This document shows, piece by piece, positions 49,454-60,700 of a stretch of DNA of 64,000 bases. The DNA comes from Hydractinia symbiolongicarpus (lineage: Eukaryota; Cnidaria; Hydrozoa; Anthoathecata; Hydractiniidae): contig NC_079884.1 of the NCBI RefSeq assembly GCF_029227915.1, positions 25,298,001 to 25,362,000 of the forward strand. The letters are read 5' to 3'. The notes under the pieces were generated by a model. The model ran no database searches and had not been told where the DNA came from. It saw only the letters and a program-made list of their open reading frames with translations. Each line of letters begins with the position of its first letter. The first letter of the stretch is position 1. Position numbers and translations under genes: made by a program.

Positions 49454-51764
49454 TTAGCACCAGTCATCATCTTCATTTGACTCTGGCAAACCGTACATTT
49501 CGTATGGACTTTTACCAGACTTTATAGCAAGCGCGATTTGCTGTTTACTTGTAGATGGAGCAGCTGCCTCCTCCTGCGGTGGTTGTTCGTTGTTTACAGA
49601 ATACGTAGATTGAGACAACCTTTGCGGTGGAGAGTTACGATATGAAAAAAAGTTCGCTAAGTTTGGCGTGGAGAGGTTAAAAGCCCCATTTACGCTTGGT
49701 AGTAGCTATAACAAGAAAATATTGAATTGAAAACTACTGTACCTTGGCGACGTGAAAAATAATCGAGTTTTTTATTTACCTCGCTTATATGGAAAGGTGA
49801 TTTTGTTTTCACAGGTGCCACTACCGGGGGAGGTTCCTCCTCCACTATAGTCTCCTTGTGGACTGCAGAACCATTCCCATTTGACACAACCTAAAAACAA
49901 CATGGTTAGCTAATACCACTTTAAAACAATAATTTTTGGTAACAGTTTCCAAATCTTAAGGGTGTTATCTCAGGATCTTTCAAGACAGCTATGTTCTGTT
50001 TGTTTTCCAACCTCATCCCCAGGGTTTTGTGGCCCCTAAGCCGTTATTACAGAGTGGCCGCTACTAATTTTATCAACAAGGCAAAATGCCCTTTCTGCCA
50101 GGTTGGTTTTGTTTCTAAACAGTGTTGGTGCTTTAACTGGTCGTATCAACTCTTACCACAGTTTTCTTCGGAGCAGACTTTTTTAAATGTTTATAATTTT
50201 CGTAAATCAGTTTGGCGCAATAGATTTTACCAACTGTCATCTGGTTAGCACCTGTAATAAAATAAAAAGAGGACATATTTTCAGGCTATACCAGACAGGC
50301 GTGGATTAGTTCACTAAGAATATATTTGTTATGCAAACATATGCTGGATGCAAAGGTGTTGTGCGAAGCAACATACAGCTCTACACAAAAACTAAGAAAT
50401 CAACTTGTTTTAGTCAATCTTCCAACCTCTCCACATAAGACAGTTGGTGATGATCTGTTTCATAAGTTCTTGTGTTGATGAAGGAATAACGGCTATTGTA
50501 GGTATAACTACTAACTTTAATAATATTTAAACTTTTACCTTGCGGGCGCTTAGGAATCACACGGTCCAGTGTCTTTTTCGTTATATTTGGCCAAACTCGT
50601 TTGAGCATCAAACGTAATTCTAAATCGTTGCTATGAAGGTTGTCTAGGAAAAAATCAAGTAAAATTACGGCTATTGTCAAACTTCTGTTCCAAAACATTT
50701 AATATTTAAAAGATATATGAACTTTCTACAGTTCTCTCTTCTAATATCTAAGGGAATAGAATATTGTATTATGTTGAGGTATATTCAGGGCGTAGACCAT
50801 TGGGGAAACCCTCCTTCCACCCACCAAAAAAAATATCAAACACGAAAAAAGTCTACAGGAAACGCAATTGCTTAAACGAAATTTATTGATCTATTTTCGT
50901 CTTTATTGATGCAATTTCGTATTGTCCAAAATTCTTATAGTGCTTTTAGCCAGTCTAACGGGTTGAAATCTCTTTTTTTGCTTAGTAGATTCCAACCATG
51001 GTAGGGTCTCCTTGGTCACTACATACGAAAAAGTCCCATAAATCGCCACATATGAAGAAGTCCCATACATTTGTAATCTTGCTCCTCCTCCAACTGAAAA
51101 TCTGTATGTCTCTGATCATGTTTATATTATTTTCATATAATGGTTAAAACATCAGTGGTCCACAGCAATACTAACTTTTCCATGTTCGATTAAAAACAAT
51201 GCTGAGATGAGGTATATTATCCAGGTACATCACTTTCTCAATGCCTTCTGTTTTATGTTTTTAAAACACTTCAGATCAGGCAATAAATCACTGTCAGTCC
51301 TACATTTGCTTGTCGAGGCTTGCATTATTGATGCTCGTAGAATGAAGATTGGTGATACTGTTGCTTAAGGAAAAAATCATGCAGAGGAATATAAAGGAAC
51401 TTACTCTGTTCCGTCATAATGTTTAAGGCTGTTCTCACTAGCGCGAATAAAGTTGCTGTGAAGTCCACTGTGTTATCTGGATGTAGCGGCATGTTCATTC
51501 GAATTAAACGCTACAAAGAAAGACAACACGATACACGAGACTTCAGCTTTGACAAAAATGCATCAAAGAAGAATAAATGATCTTGTGAACCCGCCAGAGT
51601 TTATCGAGTGGATAACAACAATAATTTTATTGTGCAATGGAATCAGAAACAGAATAGTATAACCTACCTTATAGGCTACAACTTTTGGACATTTTGTTCC
51701 TAAACCAATAGGTGGTGACATCTGACGTAATAGTTGACACACTTCTGTATGTTTAATGCGTCCG
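49454..51764 (-). CDS. Cav2: proximal C-terminus, IQ region and D-D-W-C end
   Basis: Six exons encode the EF-hand/pre-IQ region ([49 protein letters not shown]) and the IQ-like calmodulin site ([16 protein letters not shown]). A proline-rich stretch ([13 protein letters not shown]) and a short variable tail end in ESNEDDDWC and a TAA at 49454-49456. The last four residues match the PDZ ligand found at the end of Cav2.1/Cav2.2, which binds Mint/CASK/RIM-type scaffolds in vertebrates. The distal tail is only about 150 residues, much shorter than in vertebrates. Confidence 0.92.
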
Positions 51765-54700
51765 CTGAAAAGAAATACTGCATTACAACTGAAGTTTCAT
51801 TTACATATTTATTTACCCATAATTAGCATGGGAGAAGTTTCTCAAATAGCCACCTTATGTTAATTTTCGCGAAGACTTATTTTCGCGAATTAACCTTTCC
51901 AAGAATCCGGAAATTTTCGCAAATACAAGTCAAGTACGCGAAATTCGCAAAAATTAATCAAATTAGAACACTACTTCTCAACCTGTAAATTATTTCCAAG
52001 TGAAATTATTTCTTTAGCGTTATTTTAATCGTTTATCAATACGAACAAAAATATAAGATAATACACGTATTTTCGCATGACGTGTTGGGTCTATGACGAG
52101 TAAAACAAGATATAAGTAAAACAAATTACTAACGTTGCCCTTGGATCAAACTCCGCCCAAACGCGTATAAACTCATCTAAATGATGTGGACCAAGTATGC
52201 TTTCATCTTGAGTTAAGTATCCAAAGTTATCCATAATTACAGCAACGAATAAATTTAACAACTATAAAAAATATATAATAAATATTGAAAGCAACGTTGA
52301 CGCGACTGCAAACTTTGTTGAAAGAAATTCTTGCTTGAAATAAACTCTCTACTACACACCACACGAAAAGAAACTGTGCTTTTCAATGAGAGCTAATTTC
52401 ATATATTTATATAAAAAATAAGACTTAAAAAGGGCTAAAATAAAATTAATTATTAAAAAATCATATTTATACTTTTTCAAATGGGTGTAGTTTAACTTTT
52501 TTTTTCACAATTTAAGAGCATGACCTGAGAGCTTAACCAGCCTTGATTAATGCGCGGGTTAATTTAAGCGTTTTTACACACGCCGTTTATTTTCGTAAAA
52601 TTATATCGTTCGTCTTAATCACGTGATTTTTTTCGCGCTGACTATTCGAAATTAAATAGTGTATATGCTGTTGTATACAATGGTGGACAGATCAATGTTT
52701 TGCTTTTTTTCCTTGAAAAGATATTCTCTCTCTTTTCAAAAATTGTTCTGCTGTGTTAAAATCAAGAAAGAAATAGCTAAATAATACTTACCAGAAAAGA
52801 GCAAAAGAATATAAAAGAGATAAAATAAGCGTAAGTGAAATTATTTCCACAATAAGCTGCTCCAACAGAAGCTGGTAGACTTCTATCACATTCGGCATTA
52901 TTTCCGCACGCTAACATGATGTTATGCCAGTTTTCACCAGTGGCTGACCTAAATCGAGCATATCAAGTGTAGTAGTAATCCATGGTCAGACTTACTAGTT
53001 CCAAAGCATATATAAGTAGGTCTTTGACATTTATCTAACTTAAAACTCGATTTGTTTCAGGCTTGGTAATGGTTTTTTTAATATTATAGGTACCCTTGTG
53101 GAAAATCTGATATACCTTGTGGCCGTCTCAATGTAAGTAGTTTCCAGATAATTTTTTATATCATTTATCCTTTCATTCTCGTCTTCGGAATGTCTTTTTT
53201 GTTGTTTTTTTAGGAAAATTAGCAATAGAAATCCAAAATTTCCAAAGAAGAATCTATTTAATCAATCCATTATTTTTCCAGATCTTAAATGTTAGAAACA
53301 AAAGAGAAAGAACTAATTTCTACCTAAATAAAACTTGCATGGCTGGGAAAAATGCTCGAAAATTATTTTGGCGATTAATTTGTGCCCATGGTTCTTCTTC
53401 TGAATCGATTCTTATTAACGAAAACATCTAAAGAAAATTATGATGATATAATCAACGGTACATCTTCAGATTTTTTTTCGTGTGTTAATACTTATGACGT
53501 CACTCACCTGCATTCCAATAATTGCGTAGATAAAAAATAGTAAAAATATAAGCATGCCAACATAGGGTAATGCCTAAAATGAGAAACGAAATAGTTTAGT
53601 GAGCTCTTGCAGTGACGAATAATGTGTTAAGTCTCCCTTTAAGTAAAAACATCTTAGCACTAAAATTTCCTTTGGAATGACTTTAGGAAGGTGATTGTTA
53701 ACCAACAGATTCCAACAAAAATTGTTACTTACCCTAATGATATTAGCATCACGGGTTGAAATAGTTACATTTTGCCGGTAATAATCTTAGACATTAATTT
53801 GCAGGTAGTTTTGCGAATTTAGTCAAAATCTGAGAAGAGCGCGAAAATTGTTACCTGTGAATATTAGTGGCATTTCGTTAGTATGCTTGCACACCAAAGT
53901 GATTTCAAAAACTCACGATTTTACAAATTGTAGACTCCATTTCATGTATAACACAAAAAAATACCACATCTTTAACGTCCTTGTTACAAACCCACAAAAC
54001 ATTTGATTACTTACCTTGAACGATTGTAGAAAGGTCCATAGAAGAATTCTTATTGTATATCCTCTTCGCAGAAGCTTTATTAAGCGCGCTGCACGAAACA
54101 ACCGGAACAAACTCGGATCAAATGGGATAGTGCCTTGTTGCTAAGGAATAAAAAAGTAATTCAGAACTTTAGATGTAGAATTTAAATGAAATGGCCACAC
54201 CAGATTAGTATGTGGTGTTTTTTTCCACGGGAAAATTTTCAGTATTTTCAGTTAAATTCTACCAAAAAACTAGTACAAATTTCCTTATTGACTGCTTAAC
54301 CACGTCCTTCACAATTCCTAAGTATTCTATTTGGTTATAGTAGTTTAAACCAGGTACAGAACATTTGATGAACAATAAGCTGTAGTTCAATAAGTTGTTT
54401 TCTGAATTACCAGAACATAGCCAGGACTAATGGACACGCGGTATAATGTCAGTAACTCAAACCGACGATTACTTAAACTCGCAAGTTCAATTGCGCAAAC
54501 ATATTTGCTAACTCGAATGTCCTAGAATCTAACATTCGCGAACTGGGAGTATTGTCAAAGGTCTGATAAAGATTCTAGCTATCTGGAGACCTCCGTTGTA
54601 ATCAAGTTATGAAATACATACAAGGGTTTTTGAAAAGACAAAGTCTAGCAAACTTCCAAGTACAATGATGAAATCAAACACATTCCAACCATCTCGGAAG

Positions 54701-57700
54701 TAATTCTAAAAAAGTTGATCAAAAGTAACATGATTACATTAGAGATGACAGTAAGTGCTACACCTAACAAATCATATCTGGCGATTTTCACACCAACTTT
54801 ATCCAGGTCCAGTAAGATTAAAAAATTACAACTCACATGTCTGAGTGCGAATAACTTCAACATGAATTCACCAGTGAAGAGAAACGTAAAGATAACATTT
54901 ACTACGTCCAAATAAGCTTCGTATTCCTTTGGTTGATCATCAAACTAAAAATTAAATAAATAAACTAATGGAAAATTTATTACGTTGTGTCTGCACCAAA
55001 TGCACTTTCATAACGAACATTGGGTTAAAATATCCTTAGTTTGAGGAATGAATTTGAGATATGGCATCTAAAAAACATGTAATTGGGTTTGTTTTCGTTA
55101 AATTTACATTTGAACGTTCAAGCTTCCTTGCACTTATTCATTAAACATCTATATAATACTTGTATAGCTACGTTTTTTAGTCACGCAAAATGGTACCGCA
55201 AGTAGCGAGACGCACGCAGCGCGGTATAAGACGCACGCAATGCGGTATAAAATATCCTTAGTTTGAGGAATCAATTTTAGATATGGTATCTTAAAAACAT
55301 GTATTTGGGTTTGTTTTTGTTAAATTTACATTTAAACGTTCAAGCTTTCTTGCACTTATTCATTAAACATCTATATAATACTTGTATAGCTACGTCTTTT
55401 AGTCACGCAAAATGGTACCGCAATGCGGTATAAGAAGGATGGGCGAACCCGTTAATTTTTCCACCGGCCACCGACTAGTTTAATAACGAATTACACTAAA
55501 TTGACACGTGAGAGCTCAACATCACCTACCTTTAACATTAGAATAAGCGTGTTTCCAGAAATTAACAACATGATAAAGTATTCAAATGGAACTGAATCAA
55601 CAAATTGCCACACTTTGTATTGCAGACTGTTTGGGTTTTCTGGCATAAAACGTTCGGCTGGTTTGGCTTCCATCGCAATATGTAAGCACCCTCTCTAAAA
55701 AAGGTGTTATACAGAATACATACTGTGCGAATAATTTACATTGTGATAGACACACTTCGTGCAAGAGCGCACATTTAAAGCATTGTATTCAGTTTATGTT
55801 AGTTAGATGTTGACATAATGCGTCGTAGAAATCTTTGCTTCATAAAGAAATAGCCTAATAATTGGCGCAGTTATATAAACATATCTTATAATACTCAGAT
55901 TTAAGAAAATGAAAGATTTTTGTTTCATTTACAAGCCAACTCGCATGTATATGGTCAAATTCTCCCCATATTTGCAGCTTAAAGGCTGTTCCCCATTACA
56001 GTGTTCAAGGCTGCAGCTCCATTGTTTAAACGTCGACGCTCAGGATTTACAGATTCCATTATAATAAAGATGACGTCTATTTCAGCAAATTTTTATTACA
56101 CATGTACACCACAGAAAAGGAAAAGCGTCCTTTATCGTATTAAGCGCTGCCGGAAGTCATCAAAAAGTTGAAAAAATTTGCAAAAACGCCAAACTTCCTG
56201 TGATGACCCCGGGTATATTAACACTAACCTGGTTTCTGTCCAATTCACTATCTCCTTCTTCCGCTTCGCCCTGTTCTTGAAATGTCAGAATAATCAAAGC
56301 AACAAAGATGTTAAGAAAGAAAAAGGAGAAGATGACAACGAAGAATATGAAGAAAAGAGCAACTTGAATTTGATTGTTAAGGACTGGACCTTGATCGATA
56401 TCCGTACTATCGATGGCGTTGAACATCACACTAAATAAGAAAAACGAGAAGATACAATATTATAAGTCCGAAAAAAAATTTGGTAGAATTTTTGTTAATG
56501 TTTTCGTCAAACATACTTAGGCCATCCTTCTCCTGTTGAGGAAGTAAACAATGTCACCAACGCTTTGAAAACATTGTCGAAATTAAATTCCCTGTTCTTC
56601 CATTCTCGAGTTCTTTCCTAGTAGAATACAAAACAAAGAAATTTTTAGCATTCAGAAAGATATAAATGTGTGAGAGTAAAGTTAAAGTACTCACAACAGG
56701 GTTGTGGAAATCATTGTCTTTGAACGTGATATATTGTCCTCTAAACAGGAAACGTCACATCTTACAGACAATGGCTTTGTTCTTTGTCAAGTACAACTAG
56801 TGACACTTCGAAGCACGTTTAAAGTAGAGACCATAAATAAAATAATCTGGTTGATTTTCTAAATTTGGTCATTTCGCTTTGTAGTTTTATAAAATATATC
56901 ACTTAAAACAATGTAAAGTCTTACTGGCAGCTTTCTTCGTCCATTTTAGATGGATCCGTGCAGTAGTTAAACTTTCCCTACAAAAATAAATAAGAAAAAA
57001 AGTTAAAAACGTACACCGAATAAATTTCACCTTAAGCATTTGCTGGTATGATTTGACCAAAACTACAGATTTCTGGAAGCATGGAAATATTAAATAGATC
57101 TAGAGAAGCTGAACGCTGTCTCCCTAAGGCAATAACAAACTTTGTCCCAAATTCTCTAGCTAAAGTTGGTTTGGTTTAGTCAGTGGTATCATCTAAGTTA
57201 GATACTTACTGAAAACAGTTGAACTCCCATCACGGAGAAGATAAACAGAAACTGAATCGTAATGACCAGAATATTAATGACATTTTTTAAAGAATACACC
57301 ATGCATTGAAAAACTGCCTAAAAACGAAAGTGAAATCAGGTTCTATAATTTCAATTAACAGGACTACAACCTTGAGTCCAGGTTTTTTTTATCTTTCCGA
57401 TAATCGAGACTAGAAAGAGAAAAAGTAGCCCTGGGTAAGTTAAGAAAATAATTTAAAATTACCTTTAATTTTTTCGTTTTATTGATAGCTTTTAAAGGTC
57501 GTAACACTCTCAACACACGCAGTACTTTTATCACTCGTTTTGAATCTGCGGATGATGAATCGTCTTGACTGAAAAAATTCAACATGTAAATGTACCCTTA
57601 GAATGTAAGAAAGTTATATATTAGGGAATGAAGTATCTACACGAATATGTTGCGATTTGATACACGTCCTTGTACTGCTAAATCTTAGGATATGCAGTTA

Positions 57701-60700
57701 CAACTCTCTTTCATGGACCCTATGGAAATTTGTGTCGTAAAAGAAAAGGATTTAGCCCAAAGTTTTATCCGTACTAACAACACTAAGTGTTTCTATAACA
57801 AGATGATTTGTAGGAAGAAAATGTGAGCGAAAGATTTTAACTATATTTTAAATTAAAGATAACAAAAATACTGTTTTCTAAAAACAGAAAATTGCTTTAA
57901 GATGAGAAGTTGTACCTGAGGACAAGTGAAGCGATGGAGCAACTGACAACCAAGGCGTCAATAAAATTCCATGCATCACGAAAATATGAATCTTTATGTA
58001 ATATAACTCCATAATTTATAACCTAATATAAAAAGCATTAAAAGAAAATTCTAACTCTAACCGGTGTGTAACATATGCACGGAAGCACAGAAGATTGGGA
58101 ACTAAGTAATAGATATTGTAAAGATATTGCTATAAGGCAAATCTGTATAAGACATGTACCGTTATGTACAAGTGTGTCAGCACACACTCTAAAAATGTTA
58201 TCAAGAACACACACAACTTGGTACATAATCAATGCCCTAGGTTAACGACTTTTTTTCAGGATATATATCGTTTCTTGGTTTGAGGATAAAATGTACGAAA
58301 AACGGTACAGACCTGGAATCGAGGTTGATATAACAACACAAGAAAAACTTTCGTTCATAATCAAGAAAAAAACACCACTTACTTTTAAAACTACTTCTAA
58401 CGTAAATATCGACGTAAAAATATAATCACAATTTCTTAAGACCTATAAAACACAAAAACAAGAATTAAAATTGACACTTGTAGCTTCTACACGCTTTTTA
58501 GAACCAGTAAAATCGGACTTAACGAGCCGGGTTGTTTTATTTTTTGAACCTCATTTCAGTCTGATTTGTTCTTAATAGTAAGAAATTTCAGAATTAATCA
58601 TCATTTTGTTTTTATCTATAGACTTTTTTCTTAAAGTATTCTGGTGTCTTTTTTGTTGCTGATCGCAAGCTCTGTAATTGTGTTCATGAACAATTGAGCT
58701 GAGAGGGAATTGCAGGGAATTACACTTCCTAGGTTGTACTTATTTTTTACACAACTTAGGCTCGATTTGTTCTTAGTTTTAGAAACAATGATTTATATCA
58801 CTGTTTTTATAGCCTAAAGTTGTTTATATTTTTTTCTCATTTTTCCCACAAATCTTGGTTCTTATAAAATTGTTCTTATAAAAGAGCGCGTATGATGTTA
58901 ACTAATAAAATGTTTAGCAAGATCTTGCATCGATTAAAAAAGACATAGGCGTAATTCGACAATTATTCAATGGCTTACCTTGTTTAGTGTCACGTGACGA
59001 CCAGTAGTATCCTCCATGGCAAGGAACATACTACTTATTAAAATAAAAGCTAAAATGGTGTTGTCGAAATATTTGGACGATACAATTCGATGCACAAAAA
59101 TGCGAATTCTAAACAAAAAATTTGGGTGAGTGAGTCCATAAAAACAATCTTACGGCAACAAAAAAGAATCCTAAAGAATGTCTGACTGGCATGGAGAAAA
59201 GGATGGGAAAGCTTTTAACACTTTGATAGGTAACATATGAGAAACGAAAATAAAGAAGAGGATAATAAGTTTTGAAAACGTTTATTGTTAATTGCAATAT
59301 TTTTATAAACACAAAATAAAAAAATGTGAAAAAACACACATAATTAGAAGAAATTTTATATTACTTACGGATTTCCAGGAAAGCATACGAAAAGTGTATT
59401 GACTTGCAACATGCCACTTCCGTCATCACCTTTAATATTTCCTGTCATTCTACCTGGATTTTTCAAATTCTTTATCCAGTTTTGACCTGGAAGTGCATGC
59501 CCACCTAAAAACACCACAAAGGTAGCCACTAAGGAACATTTTTTATCTTGTGTTGTATCAGGAAAAAAATCCCGATTAATATGCTAATTTTACTAATTAT
59601 TTTAGTCACGTGCTTATTAAATGTGTATTATATAGTCAACGTTTAACAGTAATTTCATAATTTAATTTTTATATAATTTTACAAATATAATCTCAAATAA
59701 TTTAAAACCATGATCAAACTAACCACGATATAATAATTGTAATTTCTACCTTCTATGGGAACTCTTTCAAATTCGCTTATAACAACCCCATTTCTGTCCT
59801 AAAAAAGATATTTAATCAGTTAAAGCCCATATTCCAACAGTCAGAAGACTCCGTGTGGAATGGAGTCTTTTGGCTAGCAGAATGGTGCGCCAATAATCAA
59901 AAGGAAAAATTGATTCTATGTTTATTGGGCAGACATTTTTGTAATTCTATTAAAATTTAAATGCACAAGTATATAAACGCATACCCTTGATAGATCGTAC
60001 CCTCTTCCTTCTCTACAAAAAGAAAAATAAATACGAGGTTACATTAAACGATGGTATGTTGTGCAGAACTCTATTCACAGAAGAAACTGCTATAATATAT
60101 AGCAGTTTATATTTTGATATGCATTTTGTAGGTAACGCCAACCTCAATAAAGGGACGTTCTTAATCCTCTTGTGATCATAAGACGGCAAACAACGCCCCT
60201 TTTCATTGGTCTAACACATAGAAAAAAATCTTGAAGATGTAACGTGACAGTTGAAACATGTCAACATGATCAATAGGTACTTCTTGTTATTTACTGTTTA
60301 TTAATGAATCAAGTATATGTTACGGGATTGTGATAAACTCGGGGATTATGCATATTAACTGGTTTTTACCATAATAGCAATAACCCTAACCCTTATACAT
60401 AAACACCCCATGAATATAAATCATTTCCAATTGATTATATTCGCCGTAGCATATACAATAACAACGGAAATAGAATTAACGTTATTTACATTGCTGTAGA
60501 TTTTGGTGCATATTTCTCTTTAATTTCTTTTTTATGTTCCTCTCTTTTCTTTTCGGCAGCTTTTTCGTCTTCCCCTAGTTCCTGTGCGTTTGTTAGATTG
60601 TCAACAGCAATGGCGAGAAAGACATTCAATAAAGTATCTAGAACAGTATTAAGGAAAAATGTGGTATAATTTCATAACGTATCTTTGTTCTGTCTGATCT

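Noticed and set aside
49991-50248. 85-codon plus-strand ORF
   Set aside because: Antisense to a Cav2 exon (50157-50251) and the neighbouring foldback; not a gene.
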